Assembly: GCF_024400215.1 (NCBI RefSeq)
Contig: NZ_CP053748.1
Span: 4,154,001 to 4,218,000 of the forward strand
Direction of reading: 5' to 3'
From: Massilia sp. erpn
GTDB taxonomy: Bacteria; Pseudomonadota; Gammaproteobacteria; Burkholderiales; Burkholderiaceae_D
Length of the DNA stretch: 64,000 nucleotides
The position numbers were made by a program, and so were the translations under genes. Positions 25,230-33,709 of the stretch are shown piece after piece. Each line of letters begins with the position of its first letter. Within the stretch, counting starts at the first letter, position 1. The notes under the pieces were generated by a model that was not told where the DNA came from, made no database searches, and worked only from the letters and a program-made list of their open reading frames with translations.

Positions 25230-25631
25230 TTAGGTGGTTGCCGCCGCTTCCAGCGCGCCGAAGGCATCGAGCAGGGTGCGGGCGCGGAAGGGTTTGACGA
25301 TGATGCGCTCGATTTTCTGCTGGCGTAAGGTGCCGAGCAGTTCGGCTGTACAGCGCTCGGTCATCACGGCGATCGGCATGCTGGGGCGGCTCACGCTGCC
25401 GCCCTCGCGCACCTGGGCCACCAGGCTTAGATCATAGGCGGCCTCGGAATCGATGGCGATCACGGCGCCGTCGTATTTTTCCTCCTTGAGCAGCTGGCGT
25501 GCCTGCTGCATGCTGGCTGCCTCGCGGATTTCCGCCATGCCCAGACTGCGCGCGGTCAGCGCGACCGTCCGGCGCAGCATGGTTTCTGGCTCCACCAGCA
25601 ACATGCGGGGTGTTGCGCTTTTATCCGGCAT
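25230..25631 (-). CDS. Degenerate receiver-domain protein
   Basis: A 133-aa stand-alone receiver-like domain. The candidate phosphorylation Asp (VIAIDSEAAYD), Thr (AVMTERC) and Lys (IIVKPFR) are all present. The N-terminal acidic pair that binds Mg2+ is altered: the usual VDD is MLLVEPETM. Phosphorylation may be weak or absent. It overlaps the upstream GAF gene by 11 nt, so the two are translated together and may form one sensing unit. It is convergent with the flavin oxidase, one base between stops. Confidence 0.75.
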   Translation of the reverse strand: MPDKSATPRMLLVEPETMLRRTVALTARSLGMAEIREAASMQQARQLLKEEKYDGAVIAIDSEAAYDLSLVAQVREGGSVSRPSMPIAVMTERCTAELLGTLRQQKIERIIVKPFRARTLLDAFGALEAAATT

Positions 25632-26127
25632 GGAGTGCCTCCGACTTGATCAATTCCTGCACCGCCAGGCTGCGCAGGGTGGACAGAATGGCCAGCTCGA
25701 TGCCGTCCAGCGTGCGCGGCCGGGTATCGATGATGCACAGGGTGCCGAGCGCATAGCCAGAGGGCAGGATCAGCGGCGCGCCGGCGTAGAAGCGGATGTG
25801 CGGCGGACCGCTTACCAGGGGATTGTCGTGAAAGCGCACATCGTCCAGCGCATTCGGCACCACCATGATGTCGCCGCGCATGATGGCGTGGCCGCAGAAG
25901 GAAATATCGCGTCCGGTCTGGCAAGTCGTGCCCAGGCCAATGGCGGCCTTGAACCACTGGCGGTCGGTATCCACCAGCGAAATCAGGGCGATAGGAACAT
26001 CAAACTCCTGGACCGCGAAAGCAACGATCTTGTCGAAGCGTTCCTCGGGCGGCGTGTCGAGAATCAGCAAGGCGAGCAAGGCGCTAAGCCGCTCGGCTTC
26101 ATTGTCGGGCAGGGGCGCAGCTATCAT
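25621..26127 (-). CDS. GAF domain protein
   Basis: A 168-aa soluble protein made of one GAF domain: RLSALLALLILDTPPEERFD, VPIALISLVDTDRQWFK, ISFCGHAIMRGDIMVV, RFYAGAPLILPSGYALGTLC. The LDTPPEERFD and CGHAI features are shared with GAF domains fused to GGDEF and kinase modules, but no output domain is attached here. I chose ATG 26127; an in-frame GTG at 26142 is possible. It probably signals through the overlapping receiver protein, a guess based only on gene order. Confidence 0.8.
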   Translation of the reverse strand: MIAAPLPDNEAERLSALLALLILDTPPEERFDKIVAFAVQEFDVPIALISLVDTDRQWFKAAIGLGTTCQTGRDISFCGHAIMRGDIMVVPNALDDVRFHDNPLVSGPPHIRFYAGAPLILPSGYALGTLCIIDTRPRTLDGIELAILSTLRSLAVQELIKSEALHAG

Positions 26128-26293
26128 CGTCGCAGGGCGCACGGCGCAAAGTGGCTGATCGATCTACTTTAACAGAGATCCATGCCGCGCCGCACCATGC
26201 ATCAGGCAAGTGTTGCACGTATCGGAAATTGCTGTATCGGCTGCGCTTTCTTGTTTATTCTTCATTGTTTTCCCGGTAGATGAGGAGAGGGCG

Positions 26294-26959
26294 ATGAAGC
26301 AGATTGTGTTATTCCTGGCGTTGATGGCGGGGGCAGTCCCCCTGAGTTATGGCCAATGCTGCGGCTTCGGCATGAGCTATGACAATGTGGTGGTGTGGCC
26401 GGTGCCGGATTTGCGCGTGCCGGTGCCGTCGGCCACCGAGGTGAAGAAGACGGTCGAGCCGGCGGTATCGCGCGCCAGACCGGCGGTCGAGGCCAATGCG
26501 CAGAAATTGTCGCTGCACTTCCCGCCGGACAAGCGCAAGGAGATGGCGCGGATCTATGTGCAAAGCATGGACATTTACCTCAAGATCGAAAAGAAAATGG
26601 GCTGGACCCCGCGCGACCTGGCCGGCGGCCTGGCCGCTTTTGTGGTGGGGAATTACATGGTGCTGAAAGACACTGAAGTGTCCGATGAAGCCTTTGCCGC
26701 CGTGGCACGCCAGTTCCGCGCCCAGGCTGGCTTGCGTGAACTGGGCAAGAGCCAGGATCAGGAAAAGTTGCGCGATGTCTTCGAACAGAGCGCCATGCTC
26801 GGCACCTTTATGGCGCTGGCGCACAAGTCGCACCAGCAGCAGCCGCAACCGCCCGATGTGTATGAGAACATGCGCAATTCAGCCCAGGAGAGCTTGAAAC
26901 TGGTGCTGCGTGCCGATCCCGCCACTTTGCGCATTGACGCCAGCGGCATCCGCCCGTAG
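26294..26959 (+). CDS. Exported protein, probably DUF6683 family
   Basis: A 222-aa protein with a Sec signal peptide (MKQIVLFLALMAGAVPLSYG) and a mature helical domain: FPPDKRKEMARIYVQSMDIY, RDLAGGLAAFVVGNYMVLKD, EKLRDVFEQSAMLGTFMALA and DPATLRIDASGI. The pattern resembles the uncharacterised DUF6683 family from memory. Likely periplasmic. GAGGAGAGGGCG precedes the ATG. Function unknown. Confidence 0.7.
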   Translation: MKQIVLFLALMAGAVPLSYGQCCGFGMSYDNVVVWPVPDLRVPVPSATEVKKTVEPAVSRARPAVEANAQKLSLHFPPDKRKEMARIYVQSMDIYLKIEKKMGWTPRDLAGGLAAFVVGNYMVLKDTEVSDEAFAAVARQFRAQAGLRELGKSQDQEKLRDVFEQSAMLGTFMALAHKSHQQQPQPPDVYENMRNSAQESLKLVLRADPATLRIDASGIRP

Positions 26960-27058
26960 TTCCTGCGTGCCGCTGAAGGCCATTTACAAATTTTTTCCCG
27001 CGTCGCCATTGGATTTCTGGCAAGATTCCATCTGGGTTAATTTAAGCTGGAGATGGCT

Positions 27059-29467
27059 ATGGCCGTGAGGAGCGCAGGCGGGGTTGGGCGGTGGGTGAAA
27101 CGCGGCGTGCTGTTGTTGTTGGCGCTGCTGGTGCTGGCCTTGTTGGCAGCCTGGTTCTTCCTGCGCGGCAGCCTGGCCCAGCTCGACGGGCGGCGCACGG
27201 TGCCGGGATTGACGGCCACCGTCACCATCGCGCGTGATGCCCAGGGCGTCCCCACCATCTCCGGCAGCGACCGGCTGGATGTGGCCTATGCCACCGGCTT
27301 TGTGCATGGCCAGGACCGTTTCTTCCAGATGGACTTGCTGCGCCGTGTGGCGGCCGGCGAGCTGTCCGAACTGTTCGGTCCCAAGGCGCTGGTGGTGGAC
27401 CGGCCCAACCGCCTGCACCGCTTCCGCGCCCGTGCCGAGCAGGCCGTTGCCGCCATGGCGCCGGCCGACCGCGCCCTGCTGGAACGTTATGCGGCTGGCG
27501 CCAATGAAGGCCTGAACGCGCTCGGCACCCGACCTTTTGAATATGGTTTGATCAGCTTGAGTCCGCGTGCCTGGACGCCGGCCGACTCCCTGCTCGTGAT
27601 CTGGGCCATGTACTTCGACCTGCAAGGCCGGCTCGAAGCGCGCGAGCTGGCGCGCGGCTGGCTGCGCGAGAACAGCTCGGCCGAGCAACTGGCCTTCCTG
27701 CTGCCCGAGGCGACCGCCTGGGATACGCCGCTCGATGGCGTGGCGCCGCCGCCACCCGCGCCGCTGCCCGAACGCGCGCCCGACTGGTGGGGCAAGCAGG
27801 CCGCCAAGAATGGCGATGAAGTGGCCGCCATCGATTTCGTCGATGCCGTGGGCAGCAATAACTGGGCGCTGGCGGGCAGCCGCAATGGCGGCGGCGGCGC
27901 CATCGTGGCCGACGATATGCACCTTGGCATCAAGCTGCCGAACACCTGGTACCGCGCGGTGCTGGCGATTCCCGATGCGGCGGGCGGCACGCGGCGCCTG
28001 GTGGGCGTGACCTTGCCGGGCGCACCGCTGATCGTGGTCGGCAGCAATGGCCGCGTGGCCTGGGGCTTTACCAACAGCTATGGCGATTATCTGGACCTGA
28101 TCGCGGCCGAGGAAGACGCGGCGAAACCGGGGCAGGTCAAGCTGGCCGGTGGCGGCTGGGAAAAGCTGACCGTGCATCAGGAAACCATCCTCGTCAAAGG
28201 CGCCGCAGCGGAGCAATTGACGGTGCGCGAAAGTTCCGCCGGGCCGCTGCGCCAGGCCGGCGGCCGGACTTACGCCGTGCATTGGACGGCGCATGCGCCG
28301 GGCGCCGTCAATGTGAGTATGCGCAAGCTGGAGGCGGCAAATAACCTGGACGAGGCGCTGGCCATCGCCGCCACCCTCGGCATCCCGGCCCAGAATTTCG
28401 TCGGCGGCGACGACAAGGGCAATATCGGCTGGACCATTGCCGGCATGCTGCCGCGCCGCGCCGCGCCCAGCCTGGCATCGACCTTCCCGCTGGCGGCGGA
28501 CACGGTGGGCGCGGGTTGGTCCGGCTGGCTGGCGCCGCAGGACTATCCGGTGGTGCGCAACCCGGCCAGCGGCCAGCTGCACACGGCCAACAGCCGCCAG
28601 CTGCTTGGTCCCGGCGCGGAGCTGCTGGGCGATGGCGGCCTCGATCTGGGCGCGCGTTCGCAGCAGGTGGGCGCCAGCCTGACAGCGCTGGGCGCCCAGG
28701 CCGACGAGCGCGCCGTGTATGGCGTGATGCTGGACGACCGCGCCCTGTTCATGGCCGGCTGGCGCGCGCGCGCGCTGGCGGCGCTGGCCACGCCGGGCGC
28801 CAGCACCGATCCCAAACGCGCCGAACTGGCCCGCCTGCTGAAAACCGGCTGGAATGGCCACGCCAGCGTCGATTCCACGGCTTACCGCATCACGCGCGCT
28901 TTCATGTGGTCGCTGTACGAGCTGCTGTACGGTGCCGCCAATGCCGACCTGCACAAACTCGACGAAGAGGCGCGCATCTCCACCGCAACGGCGCGCTGGC
29001 CGGCGGTGCTGGCGCGCCTGCTGGATGAGCAGCCGGCCGGCTGGCTGCCAGCGCAGTACGCCAGCTGGACGGCGCTGCAGCTGGCGGCCCTGGACCGCAC
29101 GGCGGCCGAGCTGGCGCCGGATGGCAAGCCGCTGTCCGCCGCCACCTGGGGCGCGCGCAACACGGCCGGCATCGCCCACCCGATCGCCGGCGCCGTGCCG
29201 GCCCTGCGCCAGTGGCTCAGCGTGCCGCCCGACCAGTTGCCCGGCGACAGCAATATGCCACGCGTGGCGGGACGCACATTCGGCCAGTCCGAACGGCTGA
29301 CCGTGTCGCCGGGACGGGAAGAGCAGGGCATCTTCAATATGCCGGGCGGGCAGAGCGGCCACCCGCTCTCGCCCTTCTTCCTGGCCGGACATGAGGATTG
29401 GGTCAAAGGCAAGCCGACGCCGCTGCTGCCCGGTCCCGCGCAATATCTGTTGACCCTGACCAAATAG
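27059..29467 (+). CDS. Penicillin acylase family protein (Ntn hydrolase)
   Basis: An 802-aa periplasmic-facing protein with an N-terminal signal anchor (VLLLLALLVLALLAAWFFL). The family's alpha-chain start is FVHGQDRFFQMDLLRRVAAG. The autocatalytic cleavage site is Gly265-Ser266 in DAVGSNNWALAG, giving an N-terminal serine nucleophile on the beta chain. Further family blocks are TWYRAVLAIP, GVTLPGAPLIVVGSNGRVAW and NFVGGDDKGNIGWTIAG. Members cleave amide bonds of penicillins, N-acyl amino acids or acyl-homoserine lactones (quorum quenching), so the substrate is undefined. I chose the second ATG (27059), 6 nt after GGAG; ATG 27053 abuts that GGAG and is less likely. Confidence 0.88.
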   Translation: MAVRSAGGVGRWVKRGVLLLLALLVLALLAAWFFLRGSLAQLDGRRTVPGLTATVTIARDAQGVPTISGSDRLDVAYATGFVHGQDRFFQMDLLRRVAAGELSELFGPKALVVDRPNRLHRFRARAEQAVAAMAPADRALLERYAAGANEGLNALGTRPFEYGLISLSPRAWTPADSLLVIWAMYFDLQGRLEARELARGWLRENSSAEQLAFLLPEATAWDTPLDGVAPPPPAPLPERAPDWWGKQAAKNGDEVAAIDFVDAVGSNNWALAGSRNGGGGAIVADDMHLGIKLPNTWYRAVLAIPDAAGGTRRLVGVTLPGAPLIVVGSNGRVAWGFTNSYGDYLDLIAAEEDAAKPGQVKLAGGGWEKLTVHQETILVKGAAAEQLTVRESSAGPLRQAGGRTYAVHWTAHAPGAVNVSMRKLEAANNLDEALAIAATLGIPAQNFVGGDDKGNIGWTIAGMLPRRAAPSLASTFPLAADTVGAGWSGWLAPQDYPVVRNPASGQLHTANSRQLLGPGAELLGDGGLDLGARSQQVGASLTALGAQADERAVYGVMLDDRALFMAGWRARALAALATPGASTDPKRAELARLLKTGWNGHASVDSTAYRITRAFMWSLYELLYGAANADLHKLDEEARISTATARWPAVLARLLDEQPAGWLPAQYASWTALQLAALDRTAAELAPDGKPLSAATWGARNTAGIAHPIAGAVPALRQWLSVPPDQLPGDSNMPRVAGRTFGQSERLTVSPGREEQGIFNMPGGQSGHPLSPFFLAGHEDWVKGKPTPLLPGPAQYLLTLTK

Positions 29468-29540
29468 CCTTGCCGCCGGCTTTGGGTGCATAATGCAGGC
29501 TGGTCGTCTGCATCTTGAACTCAATCCCGGCGAGGCAAGC

Positions 29541-30470
29541 ATGGTCAACGATTTTGCCGCAGCATCCAGGGCCACCATGGCCTTCCTGCGCGAGCGGCTC
29601 GGTTTTCAGCTCTGGATGGTGACGCGCACCGAAGGCAATGACTGGATCGTGCTGCACGCCCTGGACCAGGGCTACGGCGTCAACCCCGGCAAAGTGTTTT
29701 GCTGGTCCGATTCCTTCTGCTCACGCATGGCGCAAGGCTTGGGGCCGAACATCGCCCCCCAGGCCAGCGCCGTGCCGGCTTATGCCGCCGCCCCGATTGG
29801 GCAGCAGGTGCCGATCGGCGCCTATGTCGGCGTCCCCCTGCGGCGCGCCGACGGCAGCCTGTTCGGCACCCTGTGCGCCATCGATCCCGAACCCCAGCCC
29901 GAACGCATCCGCGAAGAGCAGCCCATGCTGCTGCTGCTGGCCGAACTGCTGAGCGGCCTGCTCGAATCCGAATTGAGCACGGCCGACGCGGTGCGCCGCG
30001 CCGAACGCGCCGAACTCGACGCCACGCGCGACGGCATGACGGACCTCTACAACCGGCGCGGCTGGGACATGCTGCTAGCGCGTGAGGAAGAGCGCTGCCG
30101 GCGTTATGGCCATCCCGCCTGCGTCGTCTCGCTCGACCTGGACGACCTCAAATTCATCAACGACACCCAGGGCCACGCCGCCGGCGACCTGCTGCTGCGG
30201 CGCGCTGGCCAGGCCATGAGCGAAGTCACGCGCGCTTCCGACGTGGTGGCCCGGCTGGGCGGCGACGAATTCGCCATCCTGATGGTCGAATGCGACTACT
30301 TCGACTCCCAAGCCATGCTGCAGCGCCTGCAGGAAACCCTGGCCGGGCATGGCGTGCGCGCCTCGCTCGGCATGGCCATGCGCAAATCCGGCTACGACCT
30401 GCAGGAAGCCTTCGAAATGGCCGACGCCGAAATGTACCGCTCCAAGCGCAACCGCAAAGTCCTCAACTAA
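29541..30470 (+). CDS. GAF-GGDEF diguanylate cyclase
   Basis: A 309-aa soluble protein: GAF domain about 5-145 (VPIGAYVGVPLRRADGSLFG), a linking helix, then a GGDEF domain about 155-305. The catalytic signature ARLGGDEFAIL is intact, as are DLDDLKFINDTQGHAAGD and RAGQAMSEVTRASDVVARLG. RASD five residues before GGDEF is a product-inhibition I-site (RxxD). It should make cyclic-di-GMP from GTP under control of the GAF ligand. Start 29541 (MVNDFAAAS) follows GAGGCAAGC; an upstream ATG at 29493 is less likely. Confidence 0.9.
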   Translation: MVNDFAAASRATMAFLRERLGFQLWMVTRTEGNDWIVLHALDQGYGVNPGKVFCWSDSFCSRMAQGLGPNIAPQASAVPAYAAAPIGQQVPIGAYVGVPLRRADGSLFGTLCAIDPEPQPERIREEQPMLLLLAELLSGLLESELSTADAVRRAERAELDATRDGMTDLYNRRGWDMLLAREEERCRRYGHPACVVSLDLDDLKFINDTQGHAAGDLLLRRAGQAMSEVTRASDVVARLGGDEFAILMVECDYFDSQAMLQRLQETLAGHGVRASLGMAMRKSGYDLQEAFEMADAEMYRSKRNRKVLN

Positions 30471-30478
30471 GCCCTTCC

Positions 30479-30607
30479 TTTGATCTGCGTCAAACAATGT
30501 CCACCCTGGTGCCAGGCACCAGAGTAGGACATTCTTTGATTTAGATCAGAAAATGTCCGACCTCAGTGCCTGACACCAGGGTAGGACATTGTTTGCGCTG
30601 GATCAAA
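30479..30607. repeat. FNR-box-ended hairpin repeat, copy B (tandem)
   Basis: A 129-bp element related to copy A, formed by two hairpins in tandem. Stem 1 is ACCCTGGTG/CACCAGAGT (30503-30525); stem 2 is ACCTCAGTG/CACCAGGGT (about 30561-30583). Three FNR/Anr-like boxes punctuate it: TTGAT-CTGC-GTCAA (30480-30493), TTGAT-TTAG-ATCAG at the junction (30536-30549), and TTGAT-CCAG-CGCAA on the minus strand (30593-30606). It lies between two convergent genes and overlaps the 3' end of the acyltransferase gene. Confidence 0.85.
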
Positions 30608-31738
30608 GCGGGGGGCGGCACTGGTTGTCAGGCCGAAGGGCAGGCGGAGCCAGGGCAGGCGGCGCACCAGTTCGAAGACGGCGAAGCTGGCGCTCAGCGT
30701 GAGAATGACCAGGACCAGGCCTTCCAGCATGGGCGGCAAACCGGCTATTTGCAGATTGTGGGCGAGCACGACGATCAGCGTCTGGTGCAGGATGTAGACG
30801 GGGAAGACGGCCTGGTTCAGGTAGCGCCGCTCGGGACTGTCGAAGTTCAGATGGCGGTGGGCGTAGCCGCAAGCGGCGACCAGGGCGCACCATTGCAGCA
30901 GGGCGTAGACGCAGCGTTGAATATTCAGCCATTGTTGCCGGGATTCGGGCAGCGAATAATAGGCCATCAATCCGGCCCAGCAGCACAGCGCCGTGGCCAG
31001 CGCGGGCAGGCGCAGCTTGTCCTGGGCTTGCCAGAAGCGCGGCTGGGTAGCCAGCAGGGCGCCGAGCAGGAACAGGGGCAGATAGGTGGCGTGGTTGTGC
31101 CAGTCCCAGACCAGGTTGTTCTTGTGCGGGAAGGACGTCAGCAGCAGGATGCTGCCCAGTGCCAGGAAGGCGGCCGGCAGCAGGATCAGGCGCCAGCCTT
31201 GCAGCCACCGTGCCAATGCGGCGCCAGCATGCGTGGCCCAGGCTGCGGGCAGGGCGGCCAGCAGCAGTGTGTATACCCATAGATAGGGCAGGAACCACAG
31301 ATGGTTCCAGGTCGGCAGGGTCAGACAGTCGTTGCCGCGGCAGAAGCCGCGATAGGCTTGCACATACAGGTCCATGAAGTCGCCATAGCCGCCGCTATAA
31401 CCGAGTTTTTCGACCACTTCCAGATAGGCTTGCGGCGGCACGATGACGAACATGCCGAAGAGCAGTGGCACCAGCAGGCGCGCGCTGCGCTGGCGCACAA
31501 AGGCGAGACGCCCCAGCTTGCGCAGCAGGCAGGCGGCGGCCGCGCCGGAGATCAGGAACAGCAATCCCATACGCCAGGGCGAGGACAGCATCATCAGCGG
31601 TTCGATGGTGTCGCTGGCATGCGGACTCTTTACATGCCAATCCCAGGTGACGTAGTACATGCCGACGTGGTACAGCACCAGCAGAAAGAAGGCCAGGATG
31701 CGCAGCCAGTCGAGGAAGTACAGGCGATTTGTTTTCAT
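30563..31738 (-). CDS. Membrane acyltransferase (OpgC/acyltransferase-3-like)
   Basis: A 391-aa polytopic membrane protein of the acyltransferase-3 superfamily, which transfers acyl groups to extracytoplasmic glycans or lipids. It starts MKTNRLYFLDWLRILAFFLL with the family's LDWLR and catalytic-type LYHVGMYY His. It has RMGLLFLISGAAAACLLRKL, RSARLLVPLLFG and about ten TMs. I chose 31738 because AGGGAA lies 6 nt upstream. The last 14 or so residues (FDPAQTMSYPGVRH) and the stop codon are encoded inside repeat copy B, implying that the repeat altered the original C-terminus. Confidence 0.87.
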   Translation of the reverse strand: MKTNRLYFLDWLRILAFFLLVLYHVGMYYVTWDWHVKSPHASDTIEPLMMLSSPWRMGLLFLISGAAAACLLRKLGRLAFVRQRSARLLVPLLFGMFVIVPPQAYLEVVEKLGYSGGYGDFMDLYVQAYRGFCRGNDCLTLPTWNHLWFLPYLWVYTLLLAALPAAWATHAGAALARWLQGWRLILLPAAFLALGSILLLTSFPHKNNLVWDWHNHATYLPLFLLGALLATQPRFWQAQDKLRLPALATALCCWAGLMAYYSLPESRQQWLNIQRCVYALLQWCALVAACGYAHRHLNFDSPERRYLNQAVFPVYILHQTLIVVLAHNLQIAGLPPMLEGLVLVILTLSASFAVFELVRRLPWLRLPFGLTTSAAPRFDPAQTMSYPGVRH

Positions 31739-31844
31739 TCTTGATTCCCTGAAGAGTCGAAGTAGCGCCAGCATAAAAAGGGAAGCGCCGGCCGGCCAGT
31801 CTTAAGTGGCGAGCCGGGGGATGGGCGGGGCGAGCGGTCCTGGC

Positions 31845-32234
31845 TTAGGCGAGGTGGGCGAGCAGGGCCGCGCGGTAGGCGCGGCTCAGGGGCGCGCGGG
31901 CGCCGCTGCGCAGCAGGATGTCGCCGTCACCCTTGTCGTTGGCGGCGATGCCGCTGATGCTGGCCAGGCGCACGGCGGCGCGGCGGTGACTGCGCTGGAA
32001 GGCGCCACCAAGCTGTTCGAGCAGGGCGGACAGGGTTTGGCGCAGCAGTGGATGGCTGTCGGCCGTGTGCAGAATGACGTAGTTGTCGGCCGTTTCCAGC
32101 CACTCGATCTCGTCGACGCGCACGATGCGGGTCAGGCCCCGCTCGTTGACCAGGAGGTGCTGCACGCGTTCGGGCAGTAGGGCGGTGGGAACTGGACTGG
32201 CTTGCGCCGCGTCGGCGGTTGTGCCGGGTGGCAC
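31845..32234 (-). CDS. LytTR DNA-binding domain, 3' half of a split response regulator
   Basis: A 129-aa LytTR domain: RVQHLLVNERGLTRIVRVDE, IEWLETADNYVILHT, LRQTLSALLEQLGG and FQRSHRRAAVRLASI. It is in the same frame as the receiver protein just upstream (32238-32600) and separated from it by one TAG stop and one codon. It can only start at a GTG with no convincing ribosome site. Joined, the two parts would be a normal LytR/AlgR-type regulator of about 251 aa. Either the gene is recently inactivated, or the two domains are made as separate coupled polypeptides, or the base is a sequencing error. Confidence 0.75.
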   Translation of the reverse strand: MPPGTTADAAQASPVPTALLPERVQHLLVNERGLTRIVRVDEIEWLETADNYVILHTADSHPLLRQTLSALLEQLGGAFQRSHRRAAVRLASISGIAANDKGDGDILLRSGARAPLSRAYRAALLAHLA

Positions 32235-32237
32235 GGC

Positions 32238-32600
32238 CTAGCGCAAGGCCAGGCGTTCGCGCAGACGCTGCAGGGCGCGTTGCAGGCGGGCCTGGTCGTA
32301 GGGTTTGAGCAGATAGTCGATGGCGTTGGCGTCGAAGGCGCGCACCGCGTATTCGTCGTAGGCGGTAACGAAGACCAGTAGCGGCGCGGGCTGCGGCAGC
32401 GAGGCCGCCACTTCCAGGCCGCTCACTTCCGGCATTTGAATGTCGAGAAAGACGGCGTCAGGCGTGAAGGCGGCGATTTTCTCCAGCGCTTCGACGCCGT
32501 CGCGCGCTTCTTCCAGCGCCGTGATGCCGCTTTCCTGCACCAGCAGGCGGCGCAGTTTGTCGCGCGCCGGGCGTTCGTCGTCCACGATCAGCAGGCGCAT
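32238..32600 (-). CDS. Receiver domain, 5' half of a split LytTR response regulator
   Basis: A 120-aa receiver domain: RLLIVDDERPARDKLRRLL, phospho-acceptor Asp in DAVFLDIQMPEVSGLE, FVTAYDEYAVRAF and YLLKPYDQARL. It ends at a TAG (32238-32240) where family members continue through a short linker into a LytTR domain, which is present in frame just downstream. A CAG-to-TAG change would explain it. It overlaps the upstream LytS-type kinase by 13 nt, so the original unit is a kinase-regulator operon. Confidence 0.8.
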   Translation of the reverse strand: MRLLIVDDERPARDKLRRLLVQESGITALEEARDGVEALEKIAAFTPDAVFLDIQMPEVSGLEVAASLPQPAPLLVFVTAYDEYAVRAFDANAIDYLLKPYDQARLQRALQRLRERLALR

Positions 32601-33700
32601 GGCAGCCTTATCTCGGCGCGCACGCCGTGGGGCGAGAGCTGGCGTAGTTCCAGCGTGGCCGCGTCGCCATACAGCGCCTGCAAACGGGCGCGCAGATTGC
32701 GCAGACCCAGGCCGCCAGCGTGGGCCGCTGGCGCCGGGCTGGAACTGTCATCGCCGCGCGCGGGATGATGCGCGGCGCCAGCCTGCGCCAGTTGGCCCGC
32801 GTCGTCTTCGACCGTCAGGTACAGCATGCTATCGGCGCGGCGCGTCGCCACGCTGATGCGGGTCAGGCCGCGCCGGCGTTCGACCGTGTGCTTGAAGACG
32901 TTTTCCAGCAGCGGCTGCAAACTCATGACCGGGACCAGGCAGGCTTCGGCGTCCGCATCGAGGCGCCAATCGATCTGTACGCGGTCGGCGAAGCGTTCGC
33001 CCATCAGCGCCGCATAGCCGCGCAGCAGGCGCAGCTCGGTGGACAGCGGCGCCTGGGCGCTGCCGCTGACGTCGAGCGTGGCGCGCAGCATATCGGCCAG
33101 CTGGGTGAGCGTGGCGTCGGCGCGCTGCACATCCTCATGCATCAGCGAGGAGACGGTATTCAGGGCGTTGAACAGGAAATGCGGCTGCATCTGCTGCGTC
33201 AGACTTTGCAATTGGGCTTCACGCAGCAAGGCGTTGCTTTGTTCGGCGCGCAGGCGCGCCTGCAGCATGTTTTGAAAGGACAGCACGCCAAACAGGATCA
33301 CGACGAAGATGGCGAAAAATACCGTGATCTTCACGTTCTCATACAGGAAAGTCGGCGCCCATGGCGCATGCGAGTAGGTCCGTCCAGCCAGCGCATAGAC
33401 GGCATGGCGCATGCCGAAAGCCAGCGGCACAAAGACGGCCCAGGTCACGGGCAGCCAGATTGCCTGGCGCGTGAACCAGCGCCAGGGCGTGGCCAGCAGA
33501 TGGTCGTAGCGCCGCGTGAAATGCCTTTGCAGGAAAAGCAGGGTGGTCGACGCCAGGGCGGACGAGCCCTCCCACAACACCGGCTGCCACAGCGGCCCGT
33601 CATTGCCGCTGCGCTGGAAATCCTGGATGGCCGTTACCGTCAGCAAAAACCAGAACAGCAGCCATGCTATGCCCAACAGGACTTGCGTGCGCTGGTTCAT
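32588..33700 (-). CDS. LytS/YpdA-type sensor histidine kinase
   Basis: A 370-aa membrane kinase. The N-terminal part has four hydrophobic segments (about 8-25, 42-60, 80-100, 122-142). A His_kinase domain (PF06580 type) at about 160-240 has the phospho-acceptor in QMQPHFLFNALNTVSSLM. The HATPase region has PVMSLQPLLENVFKHTVE and GLGLRNLRARLQALYG. It precedes and overlaps its cognate regulator gene by 13 nt. With that regulator split, the output of this kinase may be lost or altered. Confidence 0.9.
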   Translation of the reverse strand: MNQRTQVLLGIAWLLFWFLLTVTAIQDFQRSGNDGPLWQPVLWEGSSALASTTLLFLQRHFTRRYDHLLATPWRWFTRQAIWLPVTWAVFVPLAFGMRHAVYALAGRTYSHAPWAPTFLYENVKITVFFAIFVVILFGVLSFQNMLQARLRAEQSNALLREAQLQSLTQQMQPHFLFNALNTVSSLMHEDVQRADATLTQLADMLRATLDVSGSAQAPLSTELRLLRGYAALMGERFADRVQIDWRLDADAEACLVPVMSLQPLLENVFKHTVERRRGLTRISVATRRADSMLYLTVEDDAGQLAQAGAAHHPARGDDSSSPAPAAHAGGLGLRNLRARLQALYGDAATLELRQLSPHGVRAEIRLPCAC

Positions 33701-33709
33701 GGACGGTGC

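Noticed and set aside
26984..29578. 864-codon open frame on the minus strand opposite the penicillin-acylase gene
   Set aside because: Same effect of high third-position GC; the plus-strand protein has catalytic and family motifs.
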